From NCBI RefSeq assembly GCF_022437945.1, contig NZ_CP092535.1:2542001-2606000 (forward strand): 64,000 bases of DNA. The letters run 5' to 3'. Source of the DNA: Nocardioides sp. TF02-7. Lineage in GTDB: Bacteria > Actinomycetota > Actinomycetes > Propionibacteriales > Nocardioidaceae. Both the position numbers and the translations under genes were made by a program. Shown in pieces: positions 8,535 through 17,600 of this stretch (its first letter is position 1; the number at the start of each line of letters is the position of its first letter). Below the pieces are notes generated by a model. That model saw nothing but the letters and a program-made list of their open reading frames with translations, ran no database searches and had not been told where the DNA came from.

Positions 8535-8542
8535 TTGTTCTA
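8527..8542 (+). promoter_or_regulatory. LexA (SOS) box
   Basis: TCGAAC-ACTT-GTTCTA matches the actinobacterial LexA consensus TCGAAC-N4-GTTCGA in 11 of 12 fixed bases. It ends 10 bp before the ATG of the small gene at 8553, so it should control that gene and would cover its promoter. Confidence 0.75.
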
Positions 8543-8552
8543 TCCTTCGGGC

Positions 8553-8769
8553 ATGCCGATGCCGCGGGTGCGTCACGTGTGGGTCCGGCCGCCCCACACG
8601 CCGACGACCATGCCGGGGCTGGTGCTGGAGTGGCGGGCGCTCGGGGACGGGTGGGGAGGCGCTGGTGACGTGGATCGAGCCGCGGGGGCGCACGATCACC
8701 GACTGGCTGCCGGCGACCTGCCTCACGCCGCGGCCGGGTACGCCGACCACCGGCTCGGCCTACGGCTGA
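8553..8769 (+). CDS. Small SOS-box-controlled protein (frameshift near 8652-8656)
   Basis: About 71 residues when one G is removed from tggggagg: MPMPRVRHVWVRPPHTPTTM opens it, then VLEWRALGDGWEALVTWIEP and a C-terminus ending TPTTGSAYG. No catalytic motif is visible and I do not recognise a named family. The complete LexA box immediately upstream suggests DNA-damage induction. The promoter half-site is duplicated at 7420 ahead of the lipoprotein insertion, so this gene once followed the glycosyltransferase directly. The identification as a real gene rests on the box, the start spacing and the continuous frame after repair. Confidence 0.6.
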
Positions 8770-8803
8770 CCCGGCACCCGTGACCGGTCCAGCTCAACAC
8801 TTG

Positions 8804-9229
8804 TCAGCGCTCCAGCCACACCGTGAACGGCCCGTCGTTGACCGACGCGACCTGCATCTGCGCGCCGAACACGCCGCGGGCCACCGGGGTCCCGAGCCGT
8901 TCGAGCTCGCGGCAGACGGCGTCGTACAGCGGCTCGCTCACCTCCCGCGGCGCCGCGGCGACCCAGGTGGGGCGGCGGCCCTTGCGCGCGTCGCCGTACA
9001 AGGTGAACTGCGAGACGACCAGCACGCCGGCGCCGGTGTCGCCGGCGGAGCGCTCCTCGGGCAGGATCCGCAGGTCGCGGATCTTGCGCGCCATCCATGC
9101 CGCCTCGTCGGGGCCGTCGTCGTGGGTGACGCCGAGGTAGACGAGCAGGCCGGGGCCGGTCAGCTCGCCGACCACCGCGCCGTCGACCTCCACCGACGCC
9201 GACCTGACGCGCTGCACCACCGCCCGCAC
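8804..9229 (-). CDS. dtd: D-aminoacyl-tRNA deacylase
   Basis: 141 residues, full length. It hydrolyses D-amino acids from mischarged tRNA. The start [17 protein letters not shown], the catalytic SQFTLYGD near residue 89 and the C-terminal [16 protein letters not shown] with the conserved NDGP are diagnostic. It lies 22 bp downstream of the DsrE-like gene on the same strand. Its stop converges on the small SOS gene. Confidence 0.95.
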   Translation of the reverse strand: MRAVVQRVRSASVEVDGAVVGELTGPGLLVYLGVTHDDGPDEAAWMARKIRDLRILPEERSAGDTGAGVLVVSQFTLYGDARKGRRPTWVAAAPREVSEPLYDAVCRELERLGTPVARGVFGAQMQVASVNDGPFTVWLER

Positions 9230-9250
9230 GAGAGCCTCCGCCTCCGGACG

Positions 9251-9613
9251 TCAGTAGACGAGCGCCTGGGCGCCGTCGCGCAGCGACTCCTCGACGAACA
9301 CCGACGCCCCGGCGATCCGTACGCCGCGCAGCAGGTGGGCCTCGGTCAGCTCCCGCCGCGCGGCGCACTGCCCGCAGACGGTGACGGTGCCGAGCTCGAG
9401 GACGGTGCTGATCAGGTCGGGCAGCGGGGTCGCGCGCGGGAGCTGCAGCTCGGCCGCCCGGCCGGGCACCGCCAGCCAGGCCGCGTCGCCCGCGAGCCAC
9501 AGCGAGACCGCGACGCCGGACGCGGCGGCGGTCGCGGCGACCGTGAACCCCTGGTTGGCCCGCTCCGGAGCCTCGACGCCGCAGGTCACCTTCACCACCA
9601 GGTCGCGTGCCAT
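9251..9613 (-). CDS. DsrE-family protein
   Basis: 120 residues from ATG 9613 (MARDLVVKVTCGVEAPERAN); an alternative GTG or ATG three codons upstream is less likely. The fold is a small alpha/beta DsrE/DsrF-like domain; the pattern PERANQGFTVAATAAASGVA, the central LPDLISTVLELGTVTVCGQC and the C-terminal AGASVFVEESLRDGAQALVY match actinobacterial peroxiredoxin-like DsrE proteins. The two cysteines in CGQC could act in sulfur transfer, but this is inference. It is divergent from the nitrobindin gene. Confidence 0.8.
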   Translation of the reverse strand: MARDLVVKVTCGVEAPERANQGFTVAATAAASGVAVSLWLAGDAAWLAVPGRAAELQLPRATPLPDLISTVLELGTVTVCGQCAARRELTEAHLLRGVRIAGASVFVEESLRDGAQALVY

Positions 9614-9667
9614 GCAGGTCACCCTAGAGCCCGCCGTACGCCCGGGCGCCGCCTAGGATGGTCGACC

Positions 9668-10163
9668 GTGGCCTTCCAGATCCCCCCAGAACCTGCACCC
9701 CGACTGCGGGCCGATCGCGTGGCTGCTCGGAACCTGGCGCGGCAACGGCCACGGCGACTACCCGACGATCGAGAAGTTCCAGTTCGGGCAGGAGCTGATC
9801 TTCCAGCAGGACGGCCGCCCGTTCTTCCACTACATGTCGCGCGCGTGGATCATCGACGAGCAGGGCAACAAGGTCCGCGAGGGTGCCCAGGAGACCGGGT
9901 TCCTCCGCGCCAAGCCGGAGGGCAAGCTCGAGCTGGTGCTCACGCACGCGACCGGGTTCGTCGAGATCTGGTACGGCGAGGCCGACAACGGCCGGATCGA
10001 CATCGTCACCGACGCGGTCGCCCGCACCGAGACCGCCAAGGAGTACGCCGGCGGCAAGCGGCTCTACGGCAACGTCGAGGGCGACCTCCTCTACGCGTTC
10101 GACATGGCCGCGATGGGCCAGCCGCTGCAGCCACACCTGTGGGCGAGGCTGCAACGTGCCTGA
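9668..10163 (+). CDS. Nitrobindin / FABP-family heme protein (frameshift near 9678-9683)
   Basis: About 164 residues from GTG 9668 when one C is removed from atcccccca. The repaired start reads MAFQIPQNLHPDCGPIAWLL, then the family motif GTWRGNGHGDYP. Members are beta-barrels that bind ferric heme and isomerise peroxynitrite. The C-terminal His in QPLQPHLWARLQRA fits the heme-ligand position. TAGGAT at 9653-9658 is a likely -10 box, 9 nt before the start, so the mRNA is probably near-leaderless. It overlaps the Fur-family gene, suggesting translation coupling. Confidence 0.85.
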
Positions 10164-10590
10164 GTCCGCTGCGGACTGGAAGGCCGCCCTCCGCGAGAAG
10201 GGCTACCGGCTCACGCCCCAGCGCGAGCTGATCCTCGGCGCCGTCGACGAGCTCGGCCACGCCACGCCCGACGAGGTGCTCGCCCACGTCCGGCAGCAGG
10301 TGTCGACGGTCAACGCGTCGACGGTCTACCGCACGCTGGAGGTGCTCGAGGAGCTCGGGCTGATCCGCCACGCCCACCTGAGCGACCGCGCGCCGACGTA
10401 CCACTCCGCCCGCGGCCACGAGCACTTCCACCTCGTCTGCCGCGGTTGCCGCGAGGTGATCTCCGTCGACGCGGCGACGGCGGCGCCGTTCGTGGAAGTT
10501 CTGGGCGCCCGTCATGGTTTCACCCCTGACATCGGGCACCTGACCGTCTTCGGCCGGTGCCGCAACTGCAGCCCACCGGAGGAGCCATGA
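10156..10590 (+). CDS. Fur-family metalloregulator
   Basis: 144 residues from GTG 10156, inside the nitrobindin 3' end. It has an N-terminal winged helix (GYRLTPQRELILGAV; TVNASTVYRTLEVLEELGLI) and a C-terminal metal-sensing domain with HEHFHLVCRGC and the second Cys pair CRNCS. The family represses metal-uptake or peroxide-response genes. Which metal it senses cannot be decided here; the neighbouring heme protein and YgfZ hint at iron. It overlaps the YgfZ gene by ATGA. Confidence 0.92.
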   Translation: MPESAADWKAALREKGYRLTPQRELILGAVDELGHATPDEVLAHVRQQVSTVNASTVYRTLEVLEELGLIRHAHLSDRAPTYHSARGHEHFHLVCRGCREVISVDAATAAPFVEVLGARHGFTPDIGHLTVFGRCRNCSPPEEP

Positions 10591-11525
10591 CCGACACCGC
10601 GAGCCCGCTGCTCTCCCTGCCCGGGGCGGTGGCCGGCGATGGGGTCGACGCGCCGGTGGCGGCCCACTACGGGTCGCTCTACGGCGAGCAGCGCGCGCTG
10701 GCCGCGGGGGAGGGGTTCGTCGACCTGTCCCACCGTGACGTCCTGCGGGTCACCGGACCCGACCGGCTGACGTGGCTGCACTCGCTGACCACCCAGGACT
10801 TCGAGGGGCTCCAGCCCGACGTCTGGACGTCGGCGCTGGTGCTGAGCCCGCAGGGCCACGTCGAGCACGCGTTCACCGGCGTCGACGACGGTGAGGCGTT
10901 CACCGCCCACACCGAGCCGGGTGCGGCTGCCGCGCTGGTGGACTTCCTCGACCGGATGCGCTTCATGATGCGCGTCGAGGTGGGCGTCGTCAGCGACGAG
11001 GTGGCGGTCTGCTGGCGCCCTGGGAAGTACGACCTGGTGCCGCGCGAGCGGCTGGAGCAGTACGCCGAGGCGGCCGGCCCCGCTGCCGGGCTCTGGGCGT
11101 TCGAGGCGCTGCGGATCGAGCGGGGCGAGCCGCGGCCCGGCGTCGACACCGACCACCGCACCATCCCCAACGAGGTGGGTTGGCTGGGCTCGGCGGTGCA
11201 CCTCGACAAGGGCTGCTACCGCGGCCAGGAGACCGTCGCGCGGGTGCACAACCTCGGCCGCCCGCCGCGCCGGCTCACCCTGCTCCACCTCGACGGCTCC
11301 GAGAACCGGCTGCCCGGCGTCGGCTCCGACGTCGTCGACGGCCTGGGCAAGGTGATCGGCCGCACCGGCTCCTCCGCCCGCCACCACGAGCTCGGCCCGA
11401 TCGCCCTCGCCCTGCTCAAGCGCAACGTCCCCGTCGACGCCCAGCTCGTCGCCGACGGCCTCCCCGCCGCGCAGGAGGTCGTCGTCGACCCCGAGGTCGG
11501 TCTCCACTTCCGCCCCGAGCGCTGA
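10587..11525 (+). CDS. ygfZ: YgfZ/GcvT-like folate-binding protein
   Basis: 312 residues from ATG 10587, overlapping the Fur stop by 4 bp. The hallmark KGCYRGQE motif with the conserved Cys is at about residue 212, in HLDKGCYRGQETVARVHNLG. YgfZ supports assembly or repair of iron-sulfur clusters in a folate-dependent way and resembles the T protein of glycine cleavage. The N-terminal half carries DLSHRDVLRVTGPDRLTWLH, also typical. The link with a heme protein and a Fur regulator suggests a small iron-handling operon. Confidence 0.93.
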   Translation: MTDTASPLLSLPGAVAGDGVDAPVAAHYGSLYGEQRALAAGEGFVDLSHRDVLRVTGPDRLTWLHSLTTQDFEGLQPDVWTSALVLSPQGHVEHAFTGVDDGEAFTAHTEPGAAAALVDFLDRMRFMMRVEVGVVSDEVAVCWRPGKYDLVPRERLEQYAEAAGPAAGLWAFEALRIERGEPRPGVDTDHRTIPNEVGWLGSAVHLDKGCYRGQETVARVHNLGRPPRRLTLLHLDGSENRLPGVGSDVVDGLGKVIGRTGSSARHHELGPIALALLKRNVPVDAQLVADGLPAAQEVVVDPEVGLHFRPER

Positions 11526-11551
11526 GGCTGGGGTGCCGCCCGCCCGGGCGT

Positions 11552-11683
11552 TTGAATCGGGTGTCGTGGTGGGTCGAATCGGGCCTCGTGGCGCGTCGAA
11601 TCGGGCCTCGTGACGGGTCGAGTCGGGCCTCGTGGCGCGTCGAATCGGGCCTCGTGGCGCGTCGAGTCGGGTGTCGTGGTGCG
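11552..11683 (+). repeat. Six tandem copies of a 22-bp repeat (locus A left array)
   Basis: The unit begins tcgaatcgggcctcgtggcg and recurs every 22 bp with few substitutions. Four inverted copies lie at 12768-12855. The array begins 26 bp after the ygfZ stop and has no spacers, so it is not CRISPR. Confidence 0.9.
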
Positions 11684-11739
11684 CGATCGACCCAAACACG
11701 GTCCGCGCTCGCGCTTGACACGGTGGGACGCACCATGGG

Positions 11740-11847
11740 TCGCAGGCGGCGCAGGTTCATCAAGGGATGTCGCTGAGTCGGTGCTTCCCATGGCGTGCCC
11801 ACCGTGGGAGGCGCGAGCTCGTCTGCATACCTTGATGAATCTGCGCC
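11740..11847 (+). repeat. Locus A left terminal inverted repeat
   Basis: About 108 bp that match the reverse complement of 12661-12767 almost throughout. The block is itself a large imperfect palindrome: outer arms ggcgcaggttcatcaagg and ccttgatgaatctgcgcc, inner core around cccatggcgtgcccaccgtg. Confidence 0.88.
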
Positions 11848-12658
11848 GGCAGTGGCGGGGCGCCGGTGTGACCCGCGCAGGGCAGCTGAGTCGCGGACGA
11901 GGCGGCCGGAAAGCGGGAAGTGGGGAAGATCCGACTGCGATAGCTCATCCGATCTTCCCCCAGTTCGGCCTCGGGCGCGCAGTTGGGGCAGGGCGTGGCG
12001 TTGCCGGTCCAGCCGCGGAGCCGCAGCAGCTGCCCGATCTTTCCTGCGGTGCGGCAGGGATGGTCGTAGACCTGGGCGTATCCGAGGCGGACGGTCGCGG
12101 TGTGCTCGATCGCGGCGTCGAGGTCGCGCTCGAGGTCGGCGTTGCGGGCTGCGGCTGAGTCGTGGAAGAGGCGGCCGTCGAGCTCCACGACCTGCAACCA
12201 GGCGGGTTGGCGACCCCGGTAGAGCACGTCGCGGAACATGCGCCGTCCGTCGATCGTCGCGAGCGCCTGCCGGATGCCGCGCGGCAGCCCGTGCGGACGC
12301 TCGACGAGCGTCAGGTAGCCGTGCTCGAGCACCGAGCACGTGCCGTCCTCGACGTCGGCCAGGACCGCCAGCAGCCAGTCGCGGCGATGGAGGCGCGCGG
12401 CGACGGCCACCCGTTCGCGGAGCCGGTGGGTGGTCGTACGTCGTCCGCCACACGCGTCGGCGAGCACGCCGACCGCTTCCAGCGTGGAGGCGGCACGGTT
12501 AGCCAGGTCGATGACGGCGTCGTCGTACCGCATCCGAGGCGGGCTGAGGTTCCACTGCACCTGCTCGTGGAACGCGCGGGCGCGGCTCGCCGGCCGTGTT
12601 CGAGCACCGAGCGGGGCGTAGTACGGGCGGTGCGCAGCACAGCGGTGCGCGACGCGGG
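11760..12658 (-). pseudogene. N-terminally truncated AbiEi/DUF559-like nuclease gene between inverted repeats (locus A)
   Basis: The longest start is GTG 12560, but coding sequence in the same frame continues upstream without a stop to the repeat at 12661, with no start. Full-length relatives have about 110-120 more N-terminal residues (an AbiEi-type wing and a middle domain), so the inverted repeat replaces the 5' end. What remains is a helical middle part (YDDAVIDLANRAASTLEAVG) and a C-terminal nuclease-like core with QVVELDGRLFHDSAAARNAD and VYDHPCRTAGKIGQLLRLRG, as in the DUF559/Vsr-like PD-(D/E)XK group. The last 60 codons run through a stem-loop (11921-11962) and the left repeat and are unlikely to be original. 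Activity is doubtful; homology is inferred by motif. Confidence 0.6.
11921..11962 (+). repeat. Stem-loop shared with 40892-40936
   Basis: Arms tggggaagatccga and tccgatcttccccca flank a 13-nt loop. The left arm and its flank (gaagtggggaagatc) recur at 40890-40904 within another broken gene. Confidence 0.7.
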
Positions 12659-12660
12659 CA

Positions 12661-12767
12661 GCGCAGGTTCATCAAGGTATGTAGGCGAACTCCCGCCTCC
12701 CACGGTGGGCACGCCATGGGAAGCACCGACTCAGCGACATCCCTTGATGAACCTGCGCCGCCTGCGA
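12661..12767 (-). repeat. Locus A right terminal inverted repeat
   Basis: About 107 bp, inverted copy of 11740-11847, sharing the outer arms gcgcaggttcatcaagg / cccttgatgaacctgcgc and the core cacggtgggcacgccatggg. It cuts off the 5' end of the nuclease-like gene. Confidence 0.88.
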
Positions 12768-12855
12768 TCCACCACGAGGCCCGATTCGACGCGCCACGAG
12801 GCCCGATTCGACGCGCCATGAGGCCCGATTCGACGCGCCATGAGGCCCGATTCGA
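12768..12855 (-). repeat. Four inverted copies of the 22-bp repeat (locus A right array)
   Basis: Units of the form cgcgccacgaggcccgattc plus two bases, the reverse complement of the array at 11552-11683. The mirrored placement makes locus A symmetrical outside as well as inside. The 200 bp that follow, up to 13057, hold no gene I can see. Confidence 0.88.
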
Positions 12856-13057
12856 CCGCGCCGCGCGCACCGTGGGTCACAGGCCTCCGGTGTCACATCG
12901 CCCTGGTTGTCCCCCGACAACTGTTCACCGGTGGGTCGCGAACGCGACACCGGCGGGTAGCGGGCCGGTCGGGGGCGGGTCAGCAGCATGACGCCCGGTC
13001 GGTCCTCTGCGGGCCGGCCGGTCCCTCCCTCCCGGCCCAGGAAGTCCCGGCTCTCTC

Positions 13058-13876
13058 ATGCTGCCCGCGTTCTCCTCGCTCGCGATCGATCCGTTCGGCG
13101 CCTCGGTACTCGGCGACCGGATGGTCGGTCTCGTCCAGTCACCGGGGTTCGTCCCCGCCGCCTTCGCGCTCGCGTTCGTCGCCGGGGCCGCCCACGCGGT
13201 GGGGCCGGGGCACGGGAAGAGCCTGGCGGCGGCGTACCTCGTCGGGTCCGACGGCAAGGTGCGCGACGCGGCGTGGCTGGGGTTCAGCGTGGCGGCGATG
13301 CACACCGTGTCGGTGCTCGTCATCGCGGTCGCGTGGACGTTCCTCTCCCTCTCCGACCTGGTGCGGCTCGAGCAGCTGACCACCGCGCTGCAGCTCGTCG
13401 GTGGCGTGCTGGTGATCGGCGTCGGGGTCTGGCTGTTCCGCCGCCACCTCCGCCGCGCCCGCCACGGCGACCACGGCCACGGCCACGGGCATGGCCATGG
13501 CCATGGCCACGGACACGGCCACGGTCGCGGCCACGACACCGGCCCGAGCCGCCCCGGCCTGGTCCTGCTCGGCATGTCCGGCGGGCTGACGCCGTCGCCG
13601 GCGGCGTTCCTCGTGCTGATCACCGGGCTGTTCACCGGCCGCTCCGGGTTCGCGCTGGCGCTGGTGATCACCTTCGGTCTCGGCCTGGCGAGCGTGCTGT
13701 TCGCGGTCGGCCTGCTCGCCGTCGGCGGGCGCAACGTCGTGGTCCGCGCGGCGGAGTCGCGCCGGCTGCTCGGGGTCGCCACCCGCGTCGCACCGGTGCT
13801 CGCCGCGACCAGCATCACGCTCATCGGCTGCGGCATCACCACCCTGGCCATGACCGACCTGGCCGGTGTCGCATGA
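13058..13876 (+). CDS. NicO-family nickel/cobalt exporter with His-rich loop
   Basis: 272 residues, about six membrane segments. The NicO/RcnA signature HAVGPGHGKSLAAAYLVG is in the first third. A cytoplasmic or periplasmic loop at about residues 136-157 is a run of Gly-His dipeptides, typical of metal-binding loops in RcnA-like efflux proteins. A second conserved stretch, GMSGGLTPSPAAFLVL, follows. It probably exports Ni, Co or a similar cation. The stop overlaps the start of a secreted protein (ATGA), so the two are coupled. The start ATG 13058 gives a normal N-terminus, MLPAFSSLAIDPFGASVLGD. Confidence 0.88.
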   Translation: MLPAFSSLAIDPFGASVLGDRMVGLVQSPGFVPAAFALAFVAGAAHAVGPGHGKSLAAAYLVGSDGKVRDAAWLGFSVAAMHTVSVLVIAVAWTFLSLSDLVRLEQLTTALQLVGGVLVIGVGVWLFRRHLRRARHGDHGHGHGHGHGHGHGHGHGRGHDTGPSRPGLVLLGMSGGLTPSPAAFLVLITGLFTGRSGFALALVITFGLGLASVLFAVGLLAVGGRNVVVRAAESRRLLGVATRVAPVLAATSITLIGCGITTLAMTDLAGVA

Positions 13877-14662
13877 AGCCCGTACGCCGGGCAGCGGCCG
13901 CCGCGGCCGTCGCCGCGCTCGCCGCGGGGCTCCTGCTCGCCACCCCTGCGCCCGCCGGGGCCCACCCGTTCGGCGACCCGCAGACGGTCACCGTCGGCAA
14001 CGAGCAGGGCCGGGTCGTCGTCGAGTGGCGGGTCGGCGGCCTCGACGACCTCACCCTGCTCGGCATCGAGCTCGGCGTCCTCCCCGCCGACCGGGTGATG
14101 CTCGACGGCGCGATCACGTTCGACGAGGCCGACCCGGCCACCGTCGCCGCGTCCGGACGAGCTGCGCGGCTACCTGCTCGACCGGATCGCCGTCGAGGCC
14201 GGCGGCGCCGCCTGCACCGGCGAGGTCACGTCGGTGACCGACGACCTGCAGCGCGACGGCGCGCGCCTGGAGTTCACCTGCGCCGTGCCGGTCACCGCGG
14301 CGAGCGTCACGGTGCGGACGCTCACCGACCTCCACCCGGCCTACCGCACCCTCGCCACCGGCCCCGACGGCCAGCGCGCGGTCTACGGCAGCACGACGGA
14401 GACCCACCGGTTCGAGCTGCCCGCCGGCCCCGCCACCAGTCCCGCGGCCGACCCTGCAGACGTCGAAGACCCGGCCACCCAGGCCGACGACCACCTCGGC
14501 CGCAGCGCCGCCCTCCAGCTCGGCGGCGTCCTCGGCGCCCTCCTCCTGGCCGGCCTCACCGCGGCGCTCGTCGCCCGCCGCCGCCGCTCCCAAGCCCACC
14601 CCACCACCGCAACCACCAACCCCGAGGAGACAACACGTGTCCCCACGCCAGCATCGTCGTAG
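13873..14662 (+). CDS. Secreted, C-terminally anchored partner of the NicO exporter (frameshift near 14154-14158)
   Basis: About 262 residues when one G is removed from gtccggacg. It has a Sec signal peptide (cleavage near APAGA-HPFGDP), an extracytoplasmic beta domain beginning HPFGDPQTVTVGNEQGRVVV, and a C-terminal membrane anchor (LQLGGVLGALLLAGLTAALV then RRRR). After repair the middle reads AASDELRGYLLDRIAVEAGG. The family is an actinobacterial protein found next to NicO transporters; a metal-binding or receptor role is a guess from this pairing. It overlaps both neighbours, pointing to one transcript with the exporter and perhaps the large surface protein. Confidence 0.7.
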
Positions 14663-17600
14663 CCGCGTCCTCGCGGCTGCGGCGCTCGGGCTGACGGTCG
14701 CCGCCGGCGGCCTGCTCACCGCACCGAGCCAGGCCGCACCGACCCAGGCCACACCGGCCACACCCACCACCGCCCCCACGATCGCCGCGGCGGCCGTGGA
14801 GGTTCCCGACGCCGACCTGCTCGACGCCGACTTCGCCGGCGGTACGCCGACCGACCACGCGCAGGGCCTCGCGGTCGACACGTGGGGCACGCCGACCTTC
14901 GAGACCGACCCCGAGCACGGCGACATCATGCGGGTGACCGCGCCCGCGGCGAACCCGCAGCTCGCCGACGACGCGATCGCCTTCGACTGGGCCGGTCAGT
15001 GGGACGAGCTCACCAGCGGGTTCGCGGTCGAGTGCGTGTTCCGCATCGACACCGACATGCCGATCGGCAACGAGAAGGACCTCTGCTCCTCCAAGGAGGC
15101 CGGCGGCCTGTCGGTCTACGTCACCGGCGGCAACCTCGGCACGATGGCCCACATCGGCGGCGGCTACCAGACGGTGCTGACGCCGATCGAGGGCCACGAG
15201 TGGCACCACGCGATGTCGGTCTGGGACGGCACCACGCTGACCCTGTACGTCGACGGCGCCCCGGTCGGCTCCACGCCGGCCACCGGCGCGCTGACCGTGC
15301 CGCCCAACCCGGCCGCGCACCGGTTCGCGATCGGCGCCGACGCGGCGCCGAGCGGCGTCGGCCAGTACGCCCCGCCGGCGTCGTTCGTGGCGAGCCGGGT
15401 CTGGTCGCAGCCGCTCAACGCCGCCCAGGTGCACGAGGCGGCGGCGTCGTACGGCTTCGCCGTGCAGGTGCCGGAGGCCGACATCCTCTCCGTCGACTTC
15501 TCCGACGGCACGCCGGCCGACGCCGCGCAGGACCTCGCGGTGAGCACGTTCGGCTCGCCGGTCGTCGCGCCCGACCCGGCGCTCGGCAAGCCGACCGCCA
15601 CCACCGACGGCTTCGACGACGCCTACAGCTATGCGTTCGGCGAGCAGTGGCCGGCGATCAGCGAGAGCGTGTCGATCGAGTGCACGTTCCGGCTGACGAC
15701 CGACCTGCCGGTCACCGCCGAGAAGGCGCTGTGCTCCAGCAAGGAGGCCGGCGGCTACTCGATCTACGTCAACGACGACCAGGTCGGCCTGATGGCCCAC
15801 ATCGGCGGCTCCTACAAGAACGCCCGCGCGCAGATCCAGGCCAACCGCTGGTACCACGTCCTCGCCACCTGGGACGGCGCCGCGATCCGGCTCTACGTCA
15901 ACGGTGTCCTCTCCGCCGAGACCCCCGCGACCGGCGCGCTGACGCTGCCGTCGGTCAACGGCCGGCCGCGGTTCGTCGTCGGCGGCGACACCAACAACAA
16001 CACCGGCGCCCAGTTCTTCGCACCCGCGGTGTTCTCGAGCAGCCGGGTCTGGAGCCAGGCGCTCGACGGCGCCGAGGTCGCCGCGGCGTACGCCCGCGAG
16101 CTGGGCGGCGTGCCGCCGGCCGGTGTCGAGCTGGTCGCCAGCTCGCCGGAGGCCGGTGCGCACCTGACCGAGCCGACGGTCTTCGAGCTCGACGTCGCCA
16201 AGGCCGAGAACGCGACCGGCTGGGCCGCGACCCTCGACGGCGAGCCGATCGAGCAGGGCCAGGAGATCGGCGCCGGCCTGCGGTCGGGCGACCACCAGGT
16301 CGTGGTCACCGCGACCAGCGTCTTCGGCGACGCCTACCGCTGGGAGATCCCGTTCACCTCCGCCACCATCCCCACCGGCGGCGGCACCGACGACGGGCAG
16401 GGCGGCGGCTCGGTGTCGCTGTCCGCGATCGCCGACAGCCCCGACGGCAGCGACGTCACGACGACCTTCCGCGAGGCCACCGCCTCGGTCGCCGAGGACG
16501 GCTTCCAGGGCGTGGTGCGGCGGGTGCCGACCAGCCTCGAGTTCGAGTACGACGAGGGCGGCGAGGTCCCCGGCGCGCAGGAGCCCGACGACGGCGAGAC
16601 CACCGCGAGCCCGACCAGCGGCGACATCCCGTTCCAGCGGTTCGACGTGGAGGTCGACGGCGCGGCCGCCGGCCGGCGGGTCGTGTGGAGCGGCACCGTC
16701 GACCCCGCCCGCTCGGTCGCGCTGCGGGCATGGCGCACCGACACCGAGCGGTGGGTCGAGCTGGCCTCCGCCCGTGGCAACGCCGAGGGCGAGACCGTGC
16801 TCGCGGGCCTGCTGCGTCACGAGGCGTTCGTCGACGACGGCGTCGTGCACGTCATGGTCACCGGCGTCGACCCGTTCGCCGACGACCTGGCGCCGCGCGA
16901 CGAGCGGGCGACGGCCGACAAGGACCGGTTCGAGGAGCCGGGCGACTACGACTTCTCCTTCGCCCACTTCACCGACACCCAGTACCTCGCCGAGGGCGCC
17001 GGCGGCGGCACCTACGACGACTGGGACGGCGTGCAGGAGCCGTCGGACGTGATGCTGGAGGAGGAGCGCGCCCTCTGGGCGGCGGCCTACGAGTCGAGCA
17101 CCCAGTGGATCGCCGACAACGCCGACGAGCGCAAGATCGCCTACACCGCCCACAGCGGCGACATCATCGAGAACGAGTACAACGACCCGCTGGCGACCGG
17201 CCCCGACGGCAACCTGCTCTGGCCGGGGCTGGACGAGCAGGCGGTGCGCGAGTACGAGTTCACGTCGGAGGCGCAGGCGCGGCTCGACGACGCCGGCGTG
17301 GTCAACCAGGTGGTCGCGGGCAACCACGACAACCAGCTCGGCCGCGCGACCGGTCCGGACTCGCGGTTCAACGAGTACTACGGCCCCGACCGCTACTACG
17401 ACGCGTCGCAGGCGTGGCCGGAGGGCGCGTCGTACCACGCCTGGGACGAGACGACCGACGAGCAGGGCAACACCGTCACCCGCGGCCGGGACAACCAGAA
17501 CAACTACGTGCTGTTCTCCGCCGGCGGTCTCGACTTCGTCGCGGTCGGCCTGTCCTACGGTGTCACCCAGGAGGAGGCGGACTGGGCGAGCTCGGTGTTC

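Noticed and set aside
11552..11683. Possible CRISPR array
   Set aside because: The 22-bp units are contiguous with no unique spacers and no cas genes are near.
13470..13530. Tandem DNA repeat ccacgg/ggccac
   Set aside because: It is the coding sequence of the Gly-His metal-binding loop in the NicO exporter, not an independent repeat element.
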